Below, in pieces: positions 12,648-21,520 of a stretch of 30,000 bases of DNA. Origin of the DNA: Chrysomallon squamiferum (taxonomy: Eukaryota; Mollusca; Gastropoda; Neomphalida; Peltospiridae); the NCBI GenBank assembly GCA_012295275.1, contig CM022679.1, positions 29,053,164 through 29,083,163 of the forward strand, written 5' to 3'. The position numbers and the translations under genes were made by a program. Position 1 is the stretch's first letter. Each line of letters starts with the position of its first letter. The notes beneath the pieces were generated by a model. That model was not told the origin of the DNA, ran no database searches, and saw only the letters and a list, made by a program, of their open reading frames with translations.

Positions 12648-15430
12648 CATAATCATAATCATAATAATAATAATAAAATGACAAATATAAAGACAACATT
12701 TTATTATAAATAATAAAGTAATAATAAAAATAACAGATAACAAATAATAAAAAAATAACAGAACCAAATATTTATATTAAAGTAATATTTTTATTGCTGT
12801 TTTCTTTTTTGTAATATATTTTTGTTAGTGAATGTAGTAATTTTGTAGTAATCAAGCTTGTAAACTAAGTAAATATTTTTGTTATTGTTTTGTAACTTCA
12901 GACATCAAAAGAAGAGAAAGACTTGATGAGACCACTTTACGACCGCTACAGGTCGATAAAACGCATTTTATCTAAACCAACCTCAGTGAGTCCTTTTTTA
13001 TTTACCCTAATTTATTTAACATATTTGTCTTTAATCACATCTTAAATGTTCCACTTATTCAGTGCATATAAATAATTTTATATTATTATAATATGAAATA
13101 TTATATAAGTGCTCAAAAATTTGACTTTTTATTCATAGATATTGTGAATTGGATTTAGGATTTCTATGTTTTTTGGTGGTTTAAAATATGTTTTAAAAAA
13201 TATTTTAAAATTTCATTAAATTTTTCAGTTTTATTTTATTTTTTTTTTTTTTTATTGAAACATAAAATTTAAAATTTTGATATAAATTAATTTATTTAAA
13301 TTTTTAATTTTTACTTACAGCCTCGCAACACGTTAGATCTGGAAACTGTTCCTGAAGACAAACCTTTTGAGATGGCCACCGGAGTTACAACAACTTTCAA
13401 ACATGTCAGTCATCTTTCTGTACATCATACTGAATATCCACTAATTTCTGTAATACACCTTTAACACAAACACACTTACAACAACCTTCAAACATGTCAG
13501 TCATCTTTCTGTACATCATACTGAATATCCACTAATTTCTGTAATACACCTTTAACACAAACACACTTACAACAACCTTCAAACATGTCAGTCATCTTTC
13601 TGTACATCATACTGAATATCCACTAATTTCTGTAATACACCTTTAACACAAACACACTTACAACAACCTTCAAACATGTCAGTCATCTTTCTGTTCATCA
13701 TACTGAATATCCACTAATTTCTGTAATACACCTTTCACACAAACACACTTACAACAACCTTCAAACATGTCAGTCATCTTTCTGTTCATCATACTGAATA
13801 TCCACTAATTTCTGTAATACACCTTTAACACAAACACAGTTACAACAACTTTCAAACATGTCAGTCATCTTTCTGTTCATCATACTGAATGTCCACTAAT
13901 TTCTGTAATACACCTTTAAAACAATCACATTTACAACAACTTTCAAACATGTCAGTCATCTTTCTGTTCATCATACTGAATGTCCACTAATTTCTGTAAT
14001 ACACCTTTCACACAAACACAGTTACAACAACTTTCAAACATGTCAGTCATCTTTCTGTTCATCATACTGAATGTCCACTAATTTCTGTAATACACCTTTC
14101 ACACAAACACAGTTACAACAACTTTCAAACATGTCAGTCATCTTTCTGTTCATCATACTGAATGTCCACTAATTTCTGTAATACACCTTTAAAACAATCA
14201 CATTTACAACAACTTTCAAACATGTCAGTCATCTTTCTGTTCATCATACTGAATATCCACTAATTTCTGTAATACACCTTTAACACAAACACAGTTACAA
14301 CAACTTTCAAACATGTCAGTCATCTTTCTGTTCATCATACTGAATAGCCACTAACTTCTGTAATACACCTTTCACACAAACACAGTTACAACAACCTTCA
14401 AACATGTCAGTCATCTTTCTGTTCATCATACTGAATATCCACTAATTTCTGTAATACACCTTTAAAACAAACACAGTTACAACAACTTTCAAACATGTCA
14501 GTCATCTTTCTGTTCATCATACTGAATATCCACTAATTTCTGTAATACACCTTTCACACAAACACAGTTACAACAACCTTCAAACATGTCAGTCATCTTT
14601 CTGTTCATCATACTGAATGTCCACTAATTTCTGTAATACACCTTTAACACAAACACAGTGATAAACCTAGATTTGGTTTTAAATTTTAAATATTTTAATT
14701 TCTTCCACAAGATATAGAGAGTTTTTTCTGAGCATTTTTTTCCTTTTGCTGATATACAGTATTTATTTCATGATTGTGCATTGTTAAACATTAATTAGTT
14801 AATTTATTTATTTGTAATTTCTTGAATTCAGCAGATAAAGGTTTTTTTATGCTTATAATAATTCACTTATTCACTCGCCCATTTATATATCCATCCATCC
14901 ATCCATCCAATCTATACATCTTTCATTCTTTCATTCATTCACTCATACAGTATTTTTAGTCTTGGTTGTATTAAATGTTCATTCATTCATTCGTTTGTTT
15001 GTTGTTGTTGTTGTTGTTGCTCAGGGTTATCCAGTCAGGGTGCCCACAGCTGAAACCGAAGATGATGGTGTCACGCCGTTGGCGGAGATGTCGGACTTCA
15101 CTGTGACACAAGACTTCTCTGTGCTGAGGGACACTGTGCGACCTGTGATAGTGGACAAGTCGTTTGGACACGGACCCAAGATGAAATCCATGGAAGAAGA
15201 AGATGGGCCCACTGAGGCTTTAGATCTGAATGTTCAAGAGCTGACTATGTATGTTGTACTGTTTTTCACATTCTGACGAAAATGTTTCATTTTTCTCTCC
15301 TAGGTAATGAATGGAGTACTTTATCACTGTGTGTTTGGAAAAATTGTATAGGTTATTACAGAAATACTTATTTAGACTACTATGCAAAATAGCTTATTTT
15401 TGTTATTATTATTATTGTTAATTGTTGTTA

Positions 15431-15474
<44 letters not shown>

Positions 15475-16103
15475 GTATTATTATTATTGTTTTATTATTA
15501 TAATTGTTATAATTATTGTTGTTTTTATTATTATTTCTGTTTTGTTATTATTTTTATTATTATCATTATCAAAGTGTATTATTTGCATCTCCAACCAGAT
15601 GTAAACACTAAAACATGGCTAAACACATACACACAGATATACAGACAAAAACATATTCACTTGACACATAGACCTGTCTACTCTGAATAAAAGAAGGAAT
15701 GAATAAATACAGTGATTGGATGAATGAAAACATACAAGAATGATGGGACTGAATGAATGTTGTCAGATGTCACCTGTACGACTGTATTTTTTTAATTATT
15801 ACCTTTGCCTGTTTAATTTCGTTTTACTTCAGAGAGGAGCTTCATGAGGAGTTGTCCAAAGCGAGATTTGAGAAGAAGAAAATCAGGAAAGTTTTAAGAG
15901 TTTTTGAAATGGACTTTTCCATGCAGAATGGAAGGTTTGTAATCTTTAATCATATGCGACATAAAAATAAAAATCACTGTGTATGCTTGAACATGGTCTG
16001 TGTATGTATGTTTGTGTGTGTGTGTGTGTGATGTGTGTGTGCAAAAAAAACCATTTATGCATTAACTCTTTAGTATATAGTTTATGTCCTCCACTGTTTT
16101 ATT

Positions 16104-16139
<36 letters not shown>

Positions 16140-16614
16140 CTTCACAGAAAAGTACAAAAGGAAGATAGAGTACCAATGCTGTCAGAATACCAGGAGTACA
16201 AGGTAGTTAATATGAGTAAATACAGTTAATATGAGTAAATTATATATAATTATGTATAAAAACTAAATGATTAATAAGTTAATATGTAATAATAACAAAG
16301 AGAAGGAAAAATTTAAAAATTAATAATAATAATAATAATAATTAATAAATAAATAAAATAGAATTGATATTTCAAAAACATTTTTGCTTTATTGTTTAAA
16401 CAGTTAAAAACCTTAAGTTAGTATTCTGCCTAATATCACTCAAAAAAAAAAAAAAAAAAATGGAAATAATAATAAATAAAAATAAAACTGTAAAAGTCTC
16501 CTTCATCAAAATTAAAATATGATTTATATTTATTTTCTGTTTCAGCAAATTAAGGCAAAAATCCGACTACTTGAGGCACTGTTGTCAAAACACCAGCTTT
16601 CCACAGAGTGTTGA
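293..16614 (+). CDS. FAM13: FAM13-family protein (FAM13A/B-like), 3' portion, 22 exons
   Basis: This is a spliced gene, 5'-incomplete. Exons: 293-388, 887-1098, 1395-1465, 2112-2157, 2467-2557, 2823-2884, 3413-3479, 3909-4269, 4841-4970, 6649-6714, 9767-9832, 10280-10329, 10752-10810, 11146-11227, 11688-11854, 12369-12452, 12902-12985, 13321-13404, 15025-15248, 15833-15934, 16148-16202 and 16546-16614. Every junction is AG/GT with matching phase. The exons sum to 2,328 nt, giving 775 codons plus TGA. Hallmarks resembling vertebrate FAM13A/B C-termini are NLKRKIKSFEEHFERHHGYR (about residue 440), EEKLAVQKALLYFESLHGRP (about 550), MRPLYDRYRSIKRILSK (about 580), KVQKEDRVPMLSEYQEYK (about 735) and IKAKIRLLEALLSK near the end. 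Known family members may carry an N-terminal RhoGAP domain and act in Rho and Wnt signalling; a RhoGAP domain here is inferred because that end is off-window. Family assignment is by recognition, not a search. A single invertebrate FAM13 cannot be assigned to A or B. Confidence 0.92.
595..848. repeat. Imperfect (TG)n microsatellite
   Basis: About 250 bp of TG/GTGTGTT with scattered C, A and TT interruptions lies in the FAM13 intron 389-886, ending about 38 bp before the acceptor. It yields spurious Cys/Val and His/Thr reading frames on both strands, none of them real. In RNA it is a UG-rich tract just upstream of a 3' splice site, a type bound by CELF and TDP-43 proteins; any role here is inference. 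Confidence 0.95.
1199..1350. repeat. (TTA)n / (ACT)n microsatellite
   Basis: Trinucleotide runs (TACTGC, then TTATTG, ATG and ATT units) fill most of the 1099-1394 intron and end about 45 bp before the next exon. No coding signal remains once the repeat is discounted. Confidence 0.85.
1445..1591 (+). repeat. 57-bp tandem repeat spanning an exon end and its splice donor
   Basis: About 2.6 copies of a 57-bp unit begin at 1445, 1502 and 1559 and are almost identical. The first 21 nt of copy 1 are the 3' end of FAM13 exon 1395-1465. Each copy therefore repeats the exon edge and the AATG|GTAATT donor. The period is a multiple of 3, but intronic sequence in the unit includes a TAA/TGA-rich stretch. 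Confidence 0.95.
1592..2111 (+). other. Rest of FAM13 intron 1466-2111
   Basis: AT-rich, with TTTTATT-type low complexity at 1760-1830 and no coding signal recognised. The acceptor TGTCTTTCAG ends at 2111 and the following exon restores a Gly codon split across the intron. Confidence 0.6.
2868..3073 (+). repeat. 68-bp tandem repeat spanning an exon end and its splice donor
   Basis: Three copies begin at 2868, 2936 and 3004. Copy 1 starts with the last 17 nt of FAM13 exon 2823-2884 (CTGGATGATAAATACAG) followed by the donor GTAACA, and the downstream copies repeat both. The copies differ at about two positions. 68 is not a multiple of 3, so use of a downstream donor would shift frame. Confidence 0.95.
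3909..4269 (+). CDS. FAM13: FAM13 local exon 8: long Ser/Arg/Pro-rich exon
   Basis: This is the largest exon, 361 nt, covering about residues 216-335. It opens FKKPSGPKRRSPSRSFRK, a basic Ser/Arg patch with RRSPS-type sites suited to basophilic or proline-directed kinases. It closes with the block KPFVPPLDLTTLHQTVDGS, which I take to be a conserved FAM13 linker motif. The exon is more GC- and CpG-rich than the introns around it. The acceptor is ACTTTCAG at 3901-3908 and the donor GTATTTT begins at 4270 (phase 1). Confidence 0.85.
4460..4605 (+). repeat. Diverged ~40-bp repeats with an ATTGG core in a FAM13 intron
   Basis: The cores GATTGGACAAAAGC (4464), CATTGGTCAAGAA (4504), GATTAGTCAAGAGC (4547) and CAGTGAACAAAAG (4586) lie 39-43 bp apart in the intron 4270-4840. 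They resemble the series in the 3' region at 16806-17145. Confidence 0.6.
4841..9832 (+). CDS. FAM13: FAM13 local exons 9-11
   Basis: Three exons, 4841-4970, 6649-6714 and 9767-9832, give about residues 336-422. Exon 9 encodes DAIPALKAYTVPYHL and an acidic NEEDEENAV stretch. Exon 10 gives WLSDGDSEAPQSPGLRMTFW, with an SP phosphosite-like motif. Exon 11 is Pro-rich (NTDIPPSPPVDQDTYRKH). Exons 10 and 11 are both 66 nt and both 2-2 in phase, so each could be skipped without a frameshift. The two long introns here (1,678 and 3,052 nt) are the ones most likely to hide an unrecognised small exon. Confidence 0.85.
4971..6648 (+). other. 1.68-kb FAM13 intron, no gene seen
   Basis: The content is mostly TTTA/TTAT low complexity, with T and A runs at 5549-5570 and 5589-5620 and a (TTTA)n stretch at 5670-5705. 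A more complex block at 5755-5930 (ATCACGACAGATAGAGGTGC and following) is not recognised and could be an old transposon remnant. I see no exon with proper splice sites. Confidence 0.6.
7018..7329. mobile_element. pogo/Tigger-like MITE
   Basis: The 5' end starts CAGTGGTACCTTGACTTACA right after TA. The 3' end reads CAAAAGTCAAGGTGCCA followed by TA, and its reverse complement begins TGGCACCTTGACTTTTGA. The two ends form terminal inverted repeats of about 14 bp with further scattered matches. Subterminal palindromic GAGTTACGAGCTC-type sequence and a TA target duplication are typical of Tc1/mariner pogo/Tigger-like miniature elements. No transposase is present in the 312 bp. The terminal CTG of the 3' end appears lost into the adjacent (TA)n tract. 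Superfamily is inferred from terminal sequence and target site. Confidence 0.75.
9536..9590. repeat. (TAA)n microsatellite
   Basis: Imperfect TAATAA/TAAAATAA units upstream of exon 9767-9832. A similar (AAT)n run follows that exon at 9890-9928, so the exon is bracketed by trinucleotide repeats. Confidence 0.8.
9833..10279 (+). other. FAM13 intron with (AAT)n
   Basis: (AATAAT)n and AAGAAG-type purine repeats occupy most of 9885-10110. No coding signal was seen. The acceptor TGTTTTTTCAG ends at 10279. Confidence 0.6.
10280..11854 (+). CDS. FAM13: FAM13 local exons 12-15: conserved coiled-coil block
   Basis: Exons 10280-10329, 10752-10810, 11146-11227 and 11688-11854 encode about residues 423-542. 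Motifs in order are SQKLRQLTKKIQNLKRKIKS, FEEHFERHHGYRPSQSDK and PEIKKYMAELSKARKDLKQL. This charged helical block is the most easily recognised FAM13 signature and matches the layout of human FAM13A/B. A low-complexity linker with SRHGSGASSSGETPKT follows, then a second helix, IKVTLETIYTTLREKRHEQ. The donor of exon 12 is placed at CAAA|GTAAGT, which gives the conserved IQN-LK junction. Confidence 0.9.
11857..11945 (+). repeat. Diverged 58-bp duplication at an intron 5' end
   Basis: TTGTTTAGTTTTTTATTT starts at 11857, three bases into the intron after exon 11688-11854, and recurs at 11915. The second copy is preceded by AAAC, resembling the exon-end AAC. This is a weaker fifth example of duplication at a FAM13 donor. 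Confidence 0.55.
12369..13404 (+). CDS. FAM13: FAM13 local exons 16-18: three phase-0 exons of 84 nt
   Basis: Exons 12369-12452, 12902-12985 and 13321-13404 are each exactly 84 nt (28 codons) with phase 0 at both ends. The first gives EEKLAVQKALLYFESLHGRP and the second EEKDLMRPLYDRYRSIKRIL; both are hallmark FAM13 sequences. The third (TLDLETVPEDKPFEMATGV) is less conserved. The three are not similar to one another, so equal size is not evidence of exon duplication. Any of them can be skipped in frame. The last 21 nt of the third exon form the first unit of the 91-bp minisatellite. Confidence 0.9.
12540..12680. repeat. (AAT)n microsatellite
   Basis: About 140 bp of AAT/ATAATC units in the intron 12453-12901. 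It produces Tyr- and Ile-only frames on the minus strand that are not genes. Confidence 0.95.
13384..14659 (+). repeat. 91-bp minisatellite, 14 copies, beginning inside FAM13 exon 13321-13404
   Basis: The anchor ACATGTCAGTCATC occurs every 91 bp from 13401 to 14584, 14 times with no change of period. Each unit carries GTTACAACAACTTTCAAACA-like sequence (the exon's last 21 nt, encoding VTTTFKH), the donor GTCAGT and 70 nt of intron. Copies 1-3 are nearly identical (GTACATC). Later copies have GTTCATC and vary at AATATCC/AATGTCC and TTTAACAC/TTTCACAC/TTTAAAAC. The array makes up about three-quarters of the 1,620-nt intron. Its fixed period and exon-derived start point to tandem duplication from the exon border, not an inserted transposon. 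Confidence 0.98.
14660..15024 (+). other. Unique end of the 13405-15024 intron
   Basis: AT-rich, with short (CATC)n at 14891-14908, (CATT)n at 14928-14992 and (GTT)n at 14996-15019 just before the acceptor. No coding signal was seen. Confidence 0.6.
15025..15248 (+). CDS. FAM13: FAM13 local exon 19
   Basis: This 224-nt exon encodes GYPVRVPTAETEDDGVTPLA, SDFTVTQDFSVLRDTVRP and a methionine- and acid-rich tail ending NVQELT. It lies between the exon-18 segment and the C-terminal helical block, where vertebrate FAM13A/B have a variable acidic region followed by a Leu/His-rich start. The acceptor TTGCTCAG follows a (GTT)n run. The donor is AT|GTATGT (phase 2). A second GT four bases downstream is less favoured because the chosen one joins in frame to the next exon. 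Confidence 0.85.
15395..15580. repeat. (ATT)n microsatellite
   Basis: TTATTA units with occasional G or C in the intron 15249-15832. Long Leu/Ile/Tyr-only frames here are artefacts of the repeat. Confidence 0.95.
15833..16614 (+). CDS. FAM13: FAM13 local exons 20-22: C-terminal helices and stop
   Basis: Exons 15833-15934, 16148-16202 and 16546-16614 encode EELHEELSKARFEKKKIRKV, LRVFEMDFSMQNGR, then KVQKEDRVPMLSEYQEYK, IKAKIRLLEALLSKHQ and a stop. The order and sequence closely follow the vertebrate FAM13A/B C-terminus (leucine-rich start, Lys/Arg helix, QKEDR-P-EY motif, IKAK-RLLE helix). The protein ends 8-9 residues after the LLSK motif, a length typical of the family. A 30-nt T run precedes the 16148 acceptor. 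Confidence 0.92.
16205..16242 (+). repeat. Two copies of a 19-bp unit at an intron 5' end
   Basis: AGTTAATATGAGTAAATAC at 16205-16223 is repeated as AGTTAATATGAGTAAATTA at 16224-16242. It starts at the third base of the intron after exon 16148-16202. Confidence 0.85.
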
Positions 16615-16697
16615 ATTAGGTTTCCATCTGGTACCAGTCTAGTCCTCACTGAACTATCTGTGATTGACTGCATCTAGTCAGAGCTGGTTACATGTGG

Positions 16698-16703
16698 AAT
16701 AAA
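16698..16703 (+). terminator. Proximal poly(A) signal candidate AATAAA
   Basis: Canonical AATAAA 84 nt after the FAM13 stop, followed by T/G-rich sequence at 16741-16790. It would give a very short 3' UTR. AATAAA is common in such AT-rich DNA, so this is weak support. Confidence 0.3.
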
Positions 16704-16805
16704 CCAGTTTCAGCTGGCTGGAACAAACTTTGAACTTTAAAACCAGTTTTTATAGTCACTTGTGGGGTTTTTTAAAAATATTTTGTCGTTCAAATTGAAG
16801 TTTTT

Positions 16806-17145
16806 AATTGGATGATATATCAGTGTGTGCTTGTAGCTGTATTTTTGACTGGGCATTTTTATATAAGGCAGTTTCTGATTGGACAAGAATGTAACCATTT
16901 TTTTTTTTGATTGGACCAGCAAGAAAAGATGTTTTTGAATGTAATGCAGATCTCAGTTGGACAAGAAATGATTGGACCAGAATGTAATAATACTTGTGAT
17001 TGGACCAGATGGTTGAAGAATACAATTTTACTTGGACCAGAATGTAAGACAGATTGTGATTGGGTGGAAACAGTTTAATGTTTTTTATGGATGTAATGAT
17101 GTTTTTCATTGGATCAGAAGACGAAATGAAAATTTGTCTTGGATG
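16806..17145 (+). repeat. Diverged GATTGGACCAGAATGTAA repeats in the FAM13 3' region
   Basis: About ten cores occur at 16806, 16877, 16909, 16954, 16970, 16998, 17030, 17058, 17107 and about 17139, at irregular spacing (15-70 bp, mostly about 30-45). The best copies read GATTGGACCAGAATGTAA. On the minus strand each contains CCAAT. The repeated core explains a minus-strand frame with recurring ILVQS and is not evidence of a gene. Confidence 0.75.
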
Positions 17146-20100
17146 AAAAAGCAGCACAGTTAATGACTGAATAATAAAATTGCAGCTGTTGATTTCTGCA
17201 AGTTGAAGGAAGTTTTGAACACTGCAGACAAGCAAGTGTGTGGTGCATATTTATTTTTCTGAATATTTGATTCCTTCGAGACGAAGCTTGAGCCAGATTC
17301 AGGCAAAATGGTACAGAACCAACAAAATATAATAAAATTTTGTTAACAGCTGAAATTTACATAAATAGATTGTGAAGCTTTTATCTCTCGATGTGTTGTT
17401 TTTCAAGGATTAACAGTAAGTAATGTGGTTATAGTGAGACCTTAATCCTTTGATTATCTAGATTAACACTGAGACCTTAAACAACAATATTTACCATGAG
17501 TTAGTTGAATAATAAGCTGTAATTATAAAAGAAAAGTTTTGTCAAAGATTTGTATGGTGTAGGTTGTTAGGCTTATGCCTCCATCTTGTGTTTTTTGTTT
17601 GTTTAAGAAAACAGATTATATTTTGGGTTTTGATCAACTTGTTGAATTTTTTTTAAAGTTAAACAAAAAGTCATTTTGGTTGTAGAAGTCTCTTTTATAT
17701 CATGCCAACGTTAATAATTTTTAAAAAAACCATGTACATACAATTTGATTTTTATTTATTTATTTATTATTTTTTGCATAAAAGTGGAACTTAGTCATCT
17801 TGCAGTATTAACTTTTATAACTGTGCTGATTTATGATGAGATAAAATAATGATGTTTCAAAATTTATTTTTGAAAACACAATGCATGCCTTTAAAGCAAT
17901 AATAACATTTTGATGGATAAAAAAAAAAAAATAATAATAATAATACAGAGGATATTTTTAATATTTTCTTATTAATAAATATTTTGTCCATGTTTAGTTA
18001 TTAATTTGTGGTTACTGTGTTAAATACTGTATAAAACATTTTCTTTTTTCTTTTTTTAACAAAAAAACAAAACATAAAACCAAAAAACAAAATGTTTTTG
18101 TTTGTTTTTTTGTTACATGTAATTATTTAAATAATAACTTATTATTATACTGAAGAAAACTGATACGTTTTTGTATATGTGCTTCTGATGTATTTCATTC
18201 AATTCAAAGGTGTTATTTTTCTGTTTTCAAAGATATGTACAACCATACTGACTGCTGTTGTGCATTTAGATTTTTACTTTTTTGTTTTCTGTGGTTGCAC
18301 AGTTATCTCCCCTCTTTATTTACCTTCACTTTTTTCTTTTTTTAAAGTAATTTTCTGTTTTATTTGTTATAACAAAAGCCCTTTGATTTTAATCTTTCTG
18401 CTTCACGTATTTCAAATTAATTATTATGAACAGTATCATTTCTGAATGTGTGAATGTTAACCCACTTTGTTGCTTTTTGTTTCTAAATCTGTCTTGCCTT
18501 ACTGTTTTTGCATTTTCTTTTATAAATAATTAATTTTTAACCATATTTAACTTCTTATTTTTTGAAGATTTAAGATATTCACTGTGATTTTTATAGTTCA
18601 TTTGAAAACAAACAAAACAATTCTCTATTTATCTGTACAATCTTTTCTTTTTTGTTTTTCTTTCTTATTTTTCTCTTTACTTTTATTTTCTTATCTATGT
18701 GGTCTCCTGTTATTCTGTCAGTGTCATTCTCGTTTGTTACTGTCTCTTTCACTGGGTGCAAATCATTTCACTTTTTAAAATTAATTTTTTTTAAGTAATG
18801 GTTGTGTTTGTTATTTTATTCTTCATTTGTTGTTTTTGTGTTATTAAGTGCTGTTATTTATTTTTTGCATGATGTTAATTTTGTATGTTAAAGCAAGTTC
18901 ACAGTTGATATTTATGTAGCTTTGTATAGGACAAAATTTAAAAAAAAAAAGAAAAAAAAAGGAAACATTCATAATATTATTTATTTTTATTTATGTATTA
19001 GTTTTAGTTCTATAAAATTTCAAGGATTATTGTGGATTTGATCAAATGACAACCCTCCAAAAAAACAAGAAAAAAAAAAAAACAGAGAGCATATATTTTT
19101 TATTTCAAGTCTTCTTCCAATGAAATTGTTTGGATAAAAAAAAAATTGTCAGGCCAACTTTAAAAAATTATGTTTCATGTGAAGAGACTGACTTATGAAA
19201 CCTGGATGAATTAATAAATAAAATTAAAATATTTAGCTAATTACAAATAGCTGGCAAAGTTACAGTCCAAGCACTGACAGTTTTGTTTCAACAAACCACT
19301 ACTGAAGATGTTCTTAGCAATATAAATGTTTTTTATCATTACTTCACATTTATATTTAATTATTTGTTATGTATTCTCGTCATTATTTATTTATTTACTT
19401 ATTATTATTATTTATTATTATTATTAATGTCACCATTATTATTATACTTTCTAAAAAAAAAAATCTGTTTTTATCTGTAACAAGTATGTAAAACTGTGAT
19501 ATGGATGAATGTATATTTTACATGTCTTAAGCATATTTTATTGCATAGTATTTAGCTGTGTTATACTTTCAAACTTTTCATGGATGAATGCAGTAATACC
19601 CATTAGCATTCGATGATTTGAAAAAAAGTGCCAAAATTGTATAACTTACATTTGACGTCCAGTTTTTAGGTCCAGTTTTTATTGTGATACTTTTACAAAT
19701 TAAATAATACCACCTTTTTCTTCTTCTTCTTTTTTTTTTTTTTTTTTCATTTAAGTGCTGTATGATAAAAAGTAGTATGAAAAAAAATATATAAAATGTT
19801 GTTTCCTGATTTTTGTTGGGTTTCTTTTGTTTTATCAACTTTTTATTATAATTTTTGTAAAACGTAATGATAGTTTTTATTTTTTGAATTTAATTAAATA
19901 TAATGAACAAATGCTGTGGATTTTTATAGAATATCAAAAAACCAGTATTTTTGTATTGATTAAAGAAAATAATTATAATAAACAGTTAATAAATAAGATT
20001 AAGGCAGAATCTCTACATTGCCAAAATCTTTAGAAAACTTTATTTTATACTCAACAGTTTTATTATTTATTTATTTATTATTATAAATCAGAAGTACAAG

Positions 20101-21421
20101 TGTTTGTTCTTTTTTTCTGATATATTTAGATTGTGGTTGTGTATGTTTTAAAATATAAAAATGTTCCACAGTTTATAGCATATATATATACAGGTTTTTG
20201 CATGACAGAACCTTTTACATTAACTGTGTAATAATTCCACTGTTGAAATATCTGCCAAGAAAAATGTTTGAACTGACCTAAAATGTGAAATATTAATGGC
20301 TAATTTTGGCAATTTTATCATTATTAATTCTATTACTTAAATCCCTTCATTATTCAAGAAGTAATCTTTGGCTTGTTCTGAACAACAGATATTACTGCAT
20401 TTAGCAATAGCTTCCTAGCATCCCCAAGACATGATATGCTGAGAAACTGGTATTTTGAAAACCAAAGATTACAAACACATCTGGGTTTTTACCTTATTTC
20501 TTAGCATTATTTTTCATGATTTTTAATTTATATTTTTATTTTTCATCTGTGAACATGTTGTGGATGCTTTTATAATGGTTGTGTTTAATTATTTTTGTTG
20601 TTGTAATATATATATATATTAAAAGAAAAATTCAGATTTAGAAATAGCAAGACCCAAAACACAGAAATACCAGGAGCCCTTTTTAATTAAACTTCCCTTT
20701 TGAGACTAATTCCATTATCTCTAGTATGTTTTTGGCATTTGTTAAAAAAGAAAATACTTAAAATTTAACCTTTCACCCTTTAGCCATTTTGTTCATAAAT
20801 AACAGCAGAAATAAGATACAAAAGTTAGATGTTTATCTGTCTCACTGGATTCTTTTTAAAAATAGACTTTGAAATAATAATAATAATAATAATATATGTA
20901 TATATTTGTTTTGTTTAAATGTTTGGCTAACTGACATTAAATGAAATGGCAAATTAAATATGATAACATAAATATGTTAGTTACTTAATATTTATGCCTT
21001 TCATATTATTCTATGTATATGTAAATAAACATGTACATAATTAAGTTTTGGAACAATATATATATTTTTGTCTCTGTTGCCATGTAAATGTAAATATGTA
21101 ATATACATACAGATTAGAATGGATTAAGCCCTGCTTATTACTGTGTGAAAATAAATGACAAATTTTCCTAGTTCATGTAACATGTTAAAATTGTTGATTT
21201 TGAAGAATTTATGTCTAATGGTGATTAAAACATATTTTCAACTGTAGTGTTATTTTTCTTACTTTGTTTTGTTTTGTTTTTTTGTTTTATTATTATTATT
21301 ATTATTATTATTACTTTTTTTATGTCTGCTGAACTATTCAGTCCAAACGAAATGAAATGAAATAAATAAATACATTAATAATGGAAAGATAAATATAACA
21401 AAGTAAAGTAAAGTAAAATAA

Positions 21422-21475
<54 letters not shown>

Positions 21476-21520
21476 TTAAATTTAAAAATTATAAAAATAT
21501 AAAATATTTTTTCATTGATA

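Larger units (their letters stand above)
16615..21520 (+). other. Probable long FAM13 3' UTR and AT-rich downstream sequence
   Basis: There is no credible gene over 4.9 kb. Reading frames here are Phe/Leu/Tyr-rich products of T-rich sequence, without start context or domain. CpG is very rare, as in the FAM13 introns. Several AATAAA hexamers occur, for example 16698-16703, 17173-17178 and 17331-17336, so the main poly(A) site cannot be chosen. Poly-A and T runs and (AAT)n at 21426-21474 are also present. The UTR extent is inferred from composition; a 3' UTR of up to about 4.6 kb is possible. Confidence 0.5.

Noticed and set aside
13384-14659. Regular repeat array as a possible CRISPR
   Set aside because: The full 91-bp unit is repeated without unique spacers, in a spliced eukaryotic gene.
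16804-17235. 143-codon minus-strand frame with recurring ILVQS
   Set aside because: The recurrence is the reverse complement of the GATTGGACCAGAAT repeats. There is no domain or splice context.
18179-18445. 88-codon hydrophobic plus-strand frame
   Set aside because: Phe/Leu/Ile richness is expected from T-rich DNA and no recognisable family or start context is present.
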